From the NCBI RefSeq assembly GCF_032854445.1, contig NC_088304.1:22643704-22707703 (forward strand): 64,000 bases of DNA, given 5' to 3'. The translations under genes were made by a program, and so were the position numbers. Of this stretch, positions 37,311-48,654 are shown one piece after another. This stretch comes from Liolophura sinensis. Its lineage: Eukaryota > Mollusca > Polyplacophora > Chitonida > Chitonidae. Numbering within the stretch: position 1 is the first letter of the stretch; every line of letters starts with the position of its first letter. Under the pieces are notes generated by a model that was given only the letters and a program-made list of their open reading frames with translations, was not told the DNA's origin and did not search any database.

Positions 37311-37369
37311 AGTACATATATTAAAGAATTATTATATTTAAAGAAGAGTGGGAGGTGTCACAAACCAGT

Positions 37370-37515
37370 GATATCTGTGACGTCATATAATAGCGATGTC
37401 AGATAACAGTGATGTCAGTAAACAGCCAGTGACATCACAAACCAGTCATGTCATGTTCATGGGTCCGTATCACAAAGCACTTAACCAGTCATGTCACATA
37501 TTTGTGACGTCACGA
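37370..37515 (+). promoter_or_regulatory. Cluster of TGACGTCA and near-CRE motifs
   Basis: TGACGTCA occurs at 37378-37385 and 37505-37512, with GATGTCA, TGACATCA and CATGTCA variants between as part of a loose repeat. TGACGTCA is the consensus CREB/ATF site. Function here is inference only, and the cluster may be just a repeat. Confidence 0.3.
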
Positions 37516-38327
37516 GTTATCGTGGCCATGTATAACAAATATATGTACTTCCAGAAGTACAGAAAAGTAGGAATTTAGATACTTCGATCTTGAGCAGTTT
37601 GAAATATCCCAGCATGCAACTGTCAACATTTTTAACTCCTTGGGGAAGAGTTTTAAATGATATCAGATCATGTCTTCAATGGGAAGCCTTTCAATCACCA
37701 GTCCCATTTTATACCGTATGGATTTGGTCATAATCGGCAGTTGCAGATTTCTGATTTCATAGACCTCTGCATGGGGGCTAAAAGTGTTCAGAAGTGTATT
37801 AGAGTTAAACCAGGCTTAAATCTAAATACCAGTCTCGCTTTAATACACATTAAATGACACTTTAGTCTAGGCTAAAGTTAATACTGGGCTTAAGTCCTAA
37901 TACACTTTTAAGCAAGTTGACTCTGATATTAAGCCCTCGTGATTAAAGATTTGTAGTTATTTAAACCCATTTAGAGGAATGTAGACTTACATTCACTGAC
38001 TTAATCAGGGTTGAACATTATCAAGTGACAATGTTTACATAATTGTTTTTTTTTTATTTTAAGTCACGCCATGTCCAGTTTAATGGTTTTATTTTGTACA
38101 GAGCTTGCCATACTAAGCTGTACACGTATGTAAATGTTTGAAGATTACACTTTTAATACCTATTATGCATTCATAATGTTTGTGTATTTACCTTACACTA
38201 CTTACTTTATTTTGTTATACCCAATCATTTTTTTATCAGCTACATTGTACTGTTTGTTTTGCTTGTTAATCCATACATATACGCTGTATGCTTGGATATT
38301 TTATCAGCGTTATTCCTACTTTTCACA

Positions 38328-38490
38328 AGTCAAATGTGTACATGATTTTTGTACTTGTGGGACACAGAAGTCAAATGTATACATGATTTTTGTACTCGTG
38401 GGACGCAGAAGTCAAATGTATACATGATTTTTGTACTCGTGGGACACAGAAGTCAAATGTTTGCATGATTTTTATACTCGTGGGACACAG
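38328..38490 (+). repeat. 41-bp tandem repeat, four units
   Basis: Units of GTCAAATGTATACATGATTT + TTGTACTCGTGGGACACAGAA follow without gaps and differ by only a few bases, so the array is young. Confidence 0.9.
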
Positions 38491-39288
38491 AATTTTTTTG
38501 GACCAATATGTGAAACTGGAAAAGGGGATACACTTTACTTGTTATGGTTTTGATTTTTTGTGATATATATATATATATATCTGCTTTATTATATACGAGT
38601 GTATACACCAGCCAACTTCCTTGTTTTCTGTTCGCATGAAATGAGTTGCTCCATTCTCAAACGACACTGGGTAGAAATGTTAAAAAGAAATCCTGTGGAA
38701 CAGAGCTAGCGCCAAGCATTAAAACATTTACAATGAATGACACTATCTAACTCTTATTATTGAGAAATAAATAAATAAATCAATCTTCTAAAGTTTCAGT
38801 ACAATTTTCCTAGTATGGCGTGATAATTTTCCTTATATGACGTTGAACCCAAGCAGATATATGACACCGAGTGTGGCAGTTATGCAGTAACCTTTGAAAG
38901 TACAGCATCATTTGTGACCTTACCTCAGCGATGGCTGACGCCATGCGTGACGTCACACCAGGCAAAAACGGAAAGGGCAGAAATTTTTTATTTCCATATT
39001 ATCCCACGAAACGTGCACTAGTGGGTGTAATGCACTGTAATTTTTGTACAATTGTGGAAACCAATTCAAATTTTCTCAATTTTTATCGACATGCTTTCGG
39101 GTCTTTACATTGGTGCAGCTCTTTGAATGTTTGATATATGCACATGTATGTCCACAACGAAACCTGATCACCGCCACTGAGATGGTGTGTACTCCTTGCA
39201 GCGCATGTGTCGCTCTCTCGTTTGATCAGTTGCGGCTTTTACGATCAAATAAACATACATGTATATAAATATAACATTAATCAACATA

Positions 39289-39375
39289 TTAGAATGAATG
39301 AATGCTTGGGGTTGAACGCCATACTTAACAATTTTTCGATTATGTGACGACGAGGAATCAATGTGACTCATACAG
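39289..39375 (-). mobile_element. SINE-B 3' fragment
   Basis: The reverse complement reads GATTCCTCGTCGTCACATAA, AAAATTGTTAAGTATGGCGT, then CAACCCCAAGCATTCATTCA, matching the 3' end of the 51.2-kb SINE-B. Confidence 0.65.
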
Positions 39376-39432
39376 TCACATCATATACTGACACCGCGCC
39401 AACCAGTCCTATTTCTGTGATGGCTGATATAA

Positions 39433-39635
39433 GGGCCACAGCCACAATATGTGGTAATATCAAGGGCGATGAAGCGAACGGGCAAAGTTGCGATGCGAAG
39501 AGGCGAGGTTGCGATGCGAGGCTGCGATGCGAAGGGGTGAAGTTGCGATGCAAAGGGGCTATGTTGCATCACGACTTCGCCCCTTTGCATGTCAACTTCG
39601 CTCCTTCGCTTCATCGCCCTTGGCATACTGTGGCC
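39433..39635. mobile_element. GC-rich fold-back element
   Basis: The outer arms GGCCACAG (39434-39441) and CTGTGGCC (39628-39635) and a perfect 18-base pair CAAGGGCGATGAAGCGAA (39461-39478) with its reverse complement (39605-39622) enclose direct repeats of GTTGCGATGCGAAG-like units (39487-39560). An inner inverted pair, GATGCAAAGGGGC / GCCCCTTTGCAT, completes it. The whole element could fold into one hairpin. Frames stay open through it only because the repeats lack stops. Confidence 0.75.
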
Positions 39636-40657
39636 ATCTTATGTTTCCTTGCTCTAACCGACTTCGAGGCCGACGTCATAATCATTGGGCCACTGAAGTG
39701 GTGAGCATAATAGATCATGCTGCGGGTAACTGGCATGCATGCACTATATGTGGATAATTGGGCATATCCCAGTCAAGCTCCCAGTGATTGTCGGTTGGCT
39801 GCAGTCTCAAGTCAGGAACTTTGACAAGTACATTGCGAAGGCCGGTAGTTTCAACGAGTTTTCCCATTACTTCTTCTTGCAATAACCACCTTCATATGTA
39901 ATTGCAGTATTCTTTTAAAGTAGTACAACCTATAAAATTTCAAACAAAATCACGAATAGATAAAGTATCGAATATAATAACAGACTTACAACGTAGAGCG
40001 TATTCTAACTACGCAAGTGCTTAAATAGTGCAACATGCACTCCGACCCCCATCACAAGGACTCAATCATAAATAGGTTAAAAAAGCAATTTATGGGACCA
40101 CACTGGTTTAGGATTACTCAAAATGCTCTGTTGTCCTCACATTTACCATACAATAACATTTAAACAATGCAAATGAAGGGAGCAAGCCTTGGGAATGCTT
40201 AGTCCACCAGCAGAATCCTGGTTTATGCAGGAATACAATAGAATAAAAGTTTATGCGTCGAAATAGACATTCGTACACCAGGCATCAACCGAGATGGACG
40301 TTCCGGTCTATAATTGCAAGGTCAATTCCCAAAACGACGTTTAACACAAACTATCAAAGAGCTAAGAATATACATTACGAAAATACGACGGATTCATACA
40401 AAGAGAAGCAGTCAGCAGTTTTCAATGACATTTTCAAGACTACAGCATAGAGAGTAAAAAAGGCACTCCGAAATTGCAAACCTTCGCCACTGCCAAACGC
40501 AGGCGTACAAAGCGCACCATGGGTTCCAAAATATTAGAGACAATATTTGGCTGCATGTTGACACCATGACAATGTAAAGGGAAAATATGTACGTTTCTCA
40601 CCTGGGATGTCGTGGAAACTCACATAAACACTGGCAAAACTATCACACTATATTCAT

Positions 40658-40781
40658 TTATTTATTCATTTATTTATTTGATTGGTGTTTTACGCGCCGT
40701 GCGATACTCAAGAATACAGTATTTTACCTATACGACGGCGGCCATCAATATTCATGGAGAGAGAAAACTCCGCAGAGCTAC
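40658..40781 (-). mobile_element. SINE-A 3' fragment
   Basis: TTTATTTATTTGATTGGTGT, TACTCAAGAATACAGTATTT and ACGACGGCGGCCATCAATAT match the terminal domain on the minus strand. Confidence 0.75.
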
Positions 40782-41293
40782 TAGTATACCTCCTACAGGT
40801 AGAGATAATGAATACAGTTTACCGATAGATCTAAATACGGAAATTGTTGACTACAACTGGTGTGTGTTTGTTGCTCGAATAAATGCTTGACTATAAGATG
40901 AGAATGCCCCATGGCATAGGTCTCTTTTCAAATGATTCTTTGTGATAAGAGACAAACATTATCATGCAGTCGTCACTCTTTTGGTATAAATTCCACTCAT
41001 GGGTAACAGTTTGTATACTGTATATTACACATAGTCATTTGTCTCCAAACCGACATCTCTTTACATGTATGCAGATCTCGGAATATGGTTACCGTATTGA
41101 ACAGAGCTGCATTCTGATCGCATGATTCATTTATTATATAATGTGCATGGCGGCGACGAACAGCGGTGCATATATACTATACTATATACACAAACGCTAT
41201 ACCAACGCAGCCACAGTACAAAGAGCTTTGCTCCAGCTATAAAAATACCCGCCATATACATAGTTTAAGAAAAATTCTTACTATGACGTTCAG

Positions 41294-41294
<1 letters not shown>

Positions 41295-41365
<71 letters not shown>
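41295..41365. repeat. (TA)n microsatellite
   Basis: About 35 TA units. The open frames here made only of Tyr-Ile are by-products of the run. Confidence 0.95.
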
Positions 41366-41368
<3 letters not shown>

Positions 41369-43689
41369 ATATGGTGCGCATTGACATCTGTCTATCAGGT
41401 ACGTCACCTGCGGGAATATTCCGCACTTCATTTCCTCCAACCGTGACACTAACTGGACTTGACTCAACTTCTCGAGAGTGGCTTTGAAACAATAATCAAA
41501 TGAATAAATAAACCAAAATACTATCACGTGAGTAACTAATTCTGTAATTTTGAGCAGTTTAAAGGGATTAAATGTAAAATAAATATGTATATATGCTGAT
41601 TATGGCCTAAATGTAAACTTCATGCTTTTATGTATGCATGATGTATATCTGCTGCGGATCAGTAGTTTCTTGAGTATATTTACACATGTTCTACCAATCA
41701 TAATTGATTAATATAGTGTCCGTCAGTCAATCAAAACAACTTTTTTTGTAAACGCTGATTTTTGTAATTTTGCCGTGTACTCTCGTAAATGCCTCAAGGT
41801 AAAGTGACCTATATACTTTTTTCGCCCTACATATTTACGGAATTTACGCAAATTATGATGGGGGCGTGTAGATTACCCAGGTCAGCCACAGGGTCTTTAG
41901 AAGTCACGTGCTCCTTGAAACTCAACTACCGCTCATGCGGTTTATACATAGGCCTGCATGTTTTATTATATGCACGCGCAAGTAGGTCTGGGTGTCCACA
42001 CGTGTGTTAGGCAGCAGCGAGTCCAGTTCCAAACATCGGCTTCCACAGGCTTTCACTCCTCTACAGTGAGTGACTATTAATTCGGTTTGTGGTGAGTAGC
42101 AGACCGCACCTTAAGTTAACAGCTAATGTCCATCACTATGCATAGGCCTATGCACTGCATGCACACGTTCGTGTGGAACGATGCAGTTCATCGCGAACAG
42201 TAGGCTAGGCTACAGTACATGGGGCCCAGAAGAATATTATAGGCCCATATAGGCCCAGCTATATACATGCTGGAATCATAATTAGACAGGCCTTCGTAGC
42301 CAATATTATAAATCAGAAAATACGCCTAGAAGCATAGAATCATTGCACTTAGTTTGTTTCCACCACATTACTCGTGTAAAGGGGGGCCACTCTGTATGGC
42401 GCAGGTGGACGGTCTACACTGCGCAGACTCAAATCTTGCATGCCGAAAAAATCTGCACATCTGTTCTCAAATACCCTATAACAGAATGTCCAGTGTACAC
42501 GTATGAGTTTTTGTCCCTTACAAAATACCTGTGAAAATCCTAATTGTGATTTTTGTGATATTCTGATAGGGCCTAACCAAATTTTCTGATTACGTTTGCG
42601 GATACATTTATTTATTAAACATTGACTATCTTCATATTGTTTTCACAGTCCAAGTAAAATACCGCTGACATATTTTCTAAACGAACTGAACTTTGACAAT
42701 TTAACATATTCTCTGTGTAGTAATGTCTTTTATATCTGTACAATACATGCTATATATCAGCTGAGACAAATATATCTGTTATATTAGTCCCAGATATCAA
42801 ACACCACATTTTAAACTTTAAAAAATCGTTTTCCGTTTGTTAAAAAATATGCACAATAATTCATTTTCGTCTTTCATGACGCGGAATTGTCTGATTTCGG
42901 GAAAATAGATCTATTCACAGCGTTTTTATACACATACTTATGCATTAATGTAAGCATACATGTGATGGTTGAAATTCCGCGATAAGTATATATGTCCTCA
43001 TGGGTATACGCATTAATAGGGCCCATACACGTATATGTTTACAGTTTTACGTTCCACTGCACCTGTGCATTGCATTGCCTACGGCTATACATGCGTTAAG
43101 TCTCGAGTATATACAAGCTTTGCAGCTTGACACAGACTGAACCTGCCTGCCATGGGTTTTTACACACGGCGAGTGCTGGTTACGCTCATTTATAGTCTAC
43201 GTCAGGCTCCTCGTCGGCCCGTTAAATCACTGACCATCTCAATCTAACGGCAGCTAACCGGTCAAGGTGTAGGCCCTATGTAAGTATGACGTCAAACTTC
43301 GGATAACTGTAAGGTCCCTTTGCGTTTTAATATTATTTTATCTTAAATGTGATGACAACACAGCCTTTTGAGTAATTCTAGAACAGTTACGCCTGATAAA
43401 ATGCAATTAACGTCAGTGCATTTATTTTTACCTAATTCTGCTGCAGTTATGTTGTCAGGGAGCGTGCACTTTGCTACTATTTAAGCAATTTACATGAGCA
43501 GTTAAAAATAAAACCCTGACTGAGGTACACTGACAAGAAGCCGCATTTCAGCGGTCGCCTTTGACCATTTGTATCAGCTATCACACTGCTGTCGTTACTC
43601 TGGTCTGACTCTCTATGTTGTATGTGCGTCTTCCCTGGAGCCGTATATACAATCGTGGCACTTGTACGTTTAGTAAGTGTTCGCCCAAA

Positions 43690-43896
43690 CATATATTTAT
43701 TAATTAATTTCACTGGTGTTTCCCACACCGTACTCAAGAACATTTCACCTGTACGACTACGGCCAGCGTTATGGTGTGAGGAAGCACTGGGGAAGGGGGA
43801 CAAACAATCATCCGTAGGTTGCTGCAGACATTCTCACGTACAGGCGGAGAGGAAGTCAGCTTGAACTCACAGCGACCCCATTGGTCATTGGCGTGC
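43690..43896 (-). mobile_element. SINE-A copy, degenerate
   Basis: CCGTACTCAAGAACATTTCA, GGCCAGCGTTATGGTGTGAG, GGCGGAGAGGAAGTCAGC and TTGAACTCACAGCGACC match on the minus strand. The head ends at TTGGCGTGCTAA. A C-rich run follows (43902-43932). Confidence 0.75.
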
Positions 43897-44424
43897 TAAA
43901 ACCCCCTCCCCCCCCACCCACCCCACCCCCCAACAATCATACATGTTTAGCCTACTGATTAACGTACAGTCAGGTAAGTCCAATACTGAAGTTTTCAATG
44001 AACATAAAGCTACTTGAGCGTTTTTGCTTACCTGTGTGTAGTTCATAGCTGCAAAATGCATTATGTTGTCTACAACATCCAGTATCAACGTGCTCACTAT
44101 ATGCCTGCTTGCGTAGAAAAATGCCGAAGGGGTGGGGATGTTGGTGTCCCCGCCCACCCGCTGTACACACAGCCATCACGAATAAAACGGCACAAACTTA
44201 GGCGAGAGATATTATTTATCTCAACTAAGGCCTAAACAATACTTGCACTAGCGCAAAAAACTTTTAAAACCTTGAGAAATTAAAAAAAAAAAAAAAATTA
44301 TTTATTGTATTAAGTAAATGATTTAAAATTAAACGAAATCGTAGTCAATTGAAAAATCCAAAACCCTTTACCTCTTCACGGCGGATGGCTTATTAGACGC
44401 TGCGAATTGTTCCAACATCGACTT

Positions 44425-45262
44425 ATGTACTTGACACCACACTGTGTGTGACCTGACTGAACGTCGAAACAGAATGGTTAGGAATAGGTTTGATGTGCGG
44501 TTGAATCGCGCCTGTAAACAAAAGAAGGTATATAAAGGTCAGCGCAACAGTAGAGGTATTCACTTAAAAGCGCAACGGGAGTGTCCATGTCCGTGACGTA
44601 GTTTATACTACTTCCGGACATCATTTCTTCCAATGTAAGGATCGAGTATCCATAAAGCGTGATTACAATACGAATAACAGACAACAATACGAGAAGTCCT
44701 GAGTTACGTCCCCTGATCCAACAACATGTATGAGCAGTAATCGGGTGTAACGTTTGGACGGGGATACAATATGATTATATCCCAAGTTAAAACTATTTGT
44801 GCGAATAGGTGTACTCATTTACACGTAGTTATTAAACTCCAGGTTTCGTTACTCGTCAGATGTATTATTCACGTGTAGGGTACGTGAAGATAGGGTTCCT
44901 GTTTACTTCGATCACACTTTTGAGCTTTTGTGGCGGATATACAGCTTTTCTGTCAACTATTAGTAGATAACTAATAATAATATACTGTAAAAATACACTG
45001 AGAAACACAAGAAAATACTTTTATCAATGCTTAATTGAAGGAATGGCACAGATTTTTAAGATGTATTTTCATACATAGCCAGATCCAAAAATGGACGAGT
45101 GAAACCGTAAGTTAATTACGTTAGGTATTTTATTAATTCAAGTAAGGGCCACTGCAATGCTCGTCAAGTATCTGACACCACACTTTGTGTGGCCTGACTT
45201 AAAGCCGAGACTGAATGTTTCGAAAGTAGTTTTTGATGCTTTGACACTGTGTCATGGCTAAT
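44425..45262 (+). repeat. Two same-direction copies of the CACACTTTGTGTGG element end
   Basis: TTGACACCACACTGTGTGTG at 44430 and CTGACACCACACTTTGTGTG at 45173 both match the left end of the 55.7-kb element. The second extends through GACACTGTGTCATGGC to 45260. No right end was seen between them. They are probably solo or truncated ends. Confidence 0.6.
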
Positions 45263-45782
45263 AGGAAACAAAGATGAAAAAATTATCGAAGTGTTGAGGT
45301 AATGATGAACTAGGCTGTCTGCTAACTTCCATGCCAAGGAGAAGACAGAGTGCGCAAGTTGGCGGTAGCCGGATAGTCTTGCAAACAGCCCTCTTGGGAC
45401 TATATGCACGTACACCAACTATCGTGCCAACAGACACAGTTAGCATCGCCATGGTTACGTCACCGTAACTTTAAGAGAGCTTCGTGTACATTGGCCAAGG
45501 TAGTATATAAGTGACCTACCAATTTAAAACGAGCAACAAATTTATTTAAAATAGCGTTTTTTTTTACTATATTCAATAATTTTTTTGTTACTTGAAATAT
45601 AGCATTTGTTACTGTAAATACCCGAAAAATATAGTTTGATCCAAAAAAAAAAGCAAATAAATAAATAAATAAAACATTCATATCTTTTGGTGTCCTTTAA
45701 GTCACTTTGTTTGGCCTAACCTAATCGCAAAGGTATCCAGTCAACTCACCCAACGGCTGACTGACGCAAGACAACTAGTGCA

Positions 45783-45957
45783 GCTCATGCTGGCTTCCTC
45801 TCCGGCCGTACGTGGGAAGGTCTGACACCCACCTGCGGATGGTCGTGGGTTTCCCCGGGCTCTGCCCGGTTTTCTCCCACCGTAATGCTGGCCGCCGTCG
45901 TATAAGTGAAATATTCTTGAGTGCGGCGTAAAACACCAATCAAATAAACAAATAAAT
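45783..45957 (+). mobile_element. SINE-A, 5' truncated, with target duplication
   Basis: It begins at GCTCATGCTGGC, just after box B, and runs to the AAATAAAT tail. The perfect 11-base target duplication CAACTAGTGCA (45772-45782 and 45958-45968) shows that the truncation happened at insertion. Confidence 0.92.
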
Positions 45958-46208
45958 CAACTAGTGCAATAATACTGTGTCAGGTGATCCAGTGGTTTTA
46001 TCGTCTAGTTTTACAGAGAAATATGTCTTTTTTAGGATATCTTATATCTAGTGTAACTACGGGTTAGTTGACTTCTGGTTGACATCACACAACTTTCTCT
46101 ATTTACATCAAGTTACCTCCGGCGAGATCTGTCAAGACGGTTGAATATGTGACCATACGGCGAAATGTGTATTCTAAAAACCTTAATCTAAAGGCTCTAT
46201 ATCTTGTG

Positions 46209-46211
46209 TGT

Positions 46212-46242
<31 letters not shown>

Positions 46243-46506
46243 GGGCTCCGTGGCTCAATCGGTTAGCGCGCTAGCGCAGCGTAATGACCCAGGAGTCTCT
46301 CACCAATGCGGTCGATGTGAGTTCAAGTCCAGCTCATGCTAGCTTCCTCTCCGGCCGTACGTGGGAAGGTCTGTCAACAACCTGCGGATGGTCGTGGGTT
46401 TCCCCCGGGTTCTGCCCGGTTTCCTCCCACCATAATGCTGGCCGCCGTCGTATAAGTGAAATATTCTTGAGAACGGCGTAAAACACCAATCAAATAAATA
46501 AATAAA
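46209..46506 (+). mobile_element. SINE-A, full length, with a (TG)n(G)n tract at its 5' end
   Basis: The target duplication TCTATATCTTGTG (13 bases, 46196-46208 and 46507-46519) encloses a TG repeat, a run of ~20 G (to ~46245) and then a complete SINE-A (GGCTCCGTGGCTCAATCGGT to the AAAT tail). The internal SINE is close to the consensus read from other copies. Confidence 0.9.
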
Positions 46507-46519
46507 TCTATATCTTGTG

Positions 46520-48060
46520 AGTTCATCAAGAAAACATTTTCAATGTTATACATTCGAACTGCACTTCCTTAATACAGCTGTGCACTTACCTAGAAGATAA
46601 TATTTATCTCTCAAGTTTTGAGGATGGTCTGCAGGATGAGTGCACTAAGATATACAAGAGAGAAAAATGACTGACTCGGCGAGGTGAAAATCTTGTAGGA
46701 CTGCCATTGGCTGCTAAAGTCCGGACAAAAATATATGTGACTTAAAATAAATCTTTTCAGACATTCCTACAAGTATAGCAAGAGGAATTTTGAAATATAT
46801 GTATAGTTAGCATGGTTTTGATGCAATACTTACATATACTGTGAATTTGCAGGTTCTCTGCCTTACATGTATCAACATACAAAGACCACAGCGATAAAAG
46901 TTTTTTTCTCAGAGAAAGTTCAGAACCTTTTTGCTTTGAGCTTCCAAAATTATAAATGTTTACTGATTTAGAACTTCAATTTCGCGGTGGTGGCGGTCAG
47001 TCAGTGGTCACTTGTATAGCTGTCGTGTGAAAAGAGCTCCCTAGAAATAAATTGATAAAAACTACAGAAAATTGCGGGAATCCCAATAATTACTACACGT
47101 TATTCCCCCAGAAGAGTTCTTACTGGGCGCAGTCATGCACTGTTGAACTATTGAACCAGTTGACTCAGTGCTATTGAACCAGTTGTCTGGGCTGAGTTGG
47201 CCCTTGGCCCAGTTGACCTGTATTAATATAAAAGAGTCCAGTACATTGCTCCTAGTTACCCTCCTTCCCTTCTCTTACGTCATAGGACCTATACAATAAT
47301 CGAGTCAAACGCCTGTGCCGTTTTTGCCGATGTGTATTTATTCATTTATTCTGCTCCTCACAAATGCCGTGATTTATTACAAAATTTAGTTTTGAAAATG
47401 TCAACATATTTTTTGAAATTAAATTGATGTGTTAAATTTAAATTTGAAACAAAGTTAAATAAAGAATATAGCCTATATGTATGTATATGTAAAAGTAAAT
47501 GATTCAAATTCAGTTTATCTGGATATGTTTCCAAAATGTCAGCTTGTAAGGTACTGATGGACTGATGATTGCTTCTCTCTTATATATTAGTAGCTTTATT
47601 TGCTATTCATAAAATGTCTTCTCTTCTGTGAATAGAGCTGAATGCGTACGTTTTATATTGCTATGGAAATGGGTCCTGGATGTTCTACAAGTGTTATATG
47701 GATGTAGGTCATGTTGCTTAAATTAAACTATGGCTGGTTGGGATGTCATATGTGGTGTCATATCTGGTGTCATATTGTGACGAGAATGTCACTGTGCTGA
47801 GTCCCATGCTTAATTGGTATCATTGCACTGAACCATGTGGGGTGTCACGTTCGGTGTCATTAGACTGGATTATATGTGGGGTGTCATGTTTGGTGTGACT
47901 ACACTGTGACTAGAGCTAGGGTGACATGACTGGTGCCTTCAGTATAATTCATTCACTAGGCAGCATTATAAATATGTGGACTGTGACCCGTCTGGAGACA
48001 ACATTATATCAGGAGGCAAACTTATTCTTCTACTTGTACAGATCGCGGCAGATTTCCACC
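46520..48060. other. Upstream region of the Cupin_5 gene
   Basis: A loose repeat of GGTGTCAT phrases (TGTGGTGTCATATCTGGTGT etc.) lies at 47740-47905. An acceptor at 48041 implies an unseen 5' UTR exon in or before this stretch. No promoter motif can be singled out. Confidence 0.4.
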
Positions 48061-48188
48061 ATGTCAGCCACGGATGAAATGGAACGTCTTAAGAAGTTGC
48101 TGAAGCTTCAACCGCACCCTGCCCACATGGGTTACCTGGCGCAGACGTGGAGAGCAGACCGTACCGTCAGCTTTGATAAGCCAACCAG
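48061..48188 (+). CDS. Cupin_5 gene, coding exon 1
   Basis: This exon encodes residues 1-42 plus two bases of Arg43, ending at donor CAG/GTAAAC. The frame stays open for 45 codons upstream of the chosen ATG, but an acceptor at 48041 and the strong ATG context favour the start used. Confidence 0.85.
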
Positions 48189-48558
48189 GTAAACACCCAT
48201 GATACTTTTTACAGAGCAGTTCATGATGTTTACAATTTTAAGCATATTATCGGTCGGCCGCCTTTTTATTAATTCCTTTGTAAACACCCAGGTCTACCAA
48301 ACTAATACCACAAGTACACTACAGGCTTTGGAAGAAACTTATTAATTTTCTTTGACCGTGACCAAACTTTCGAGACCGTGGAATTATTTAAGGTGCATTT
48401 GTGACAGGCTTGTAAATACTTTAACAAATGAATGAATGAACGATTATGGCTTAACGCCACATCGGCAATATTTCAGCCATATCGTGGCGAATTGAAAACA
48501 CGAGACGGTGAGTGATATGATGGTAAACATCAAAAACAAAACAAAAACGTTCGGGCAT

Positions 48559-48654
<96 letters not shown>

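Larger units (their letters stand above)
39640..43689. other. Gene-free stretch
   Basis: Apart from the SINE-A fragment at 40658 and (TA)n at 41295 I see nothing recognisable. The short open frames lack known domains. Confidence 0.5.

Noticed and set aside
41265-41527. Open frames rich in alternating Tyr and Ile
   Set aside because: Direct translation of (TA)n, with no coding evidence. The same applies at 48508-48738 and 26966-27193.
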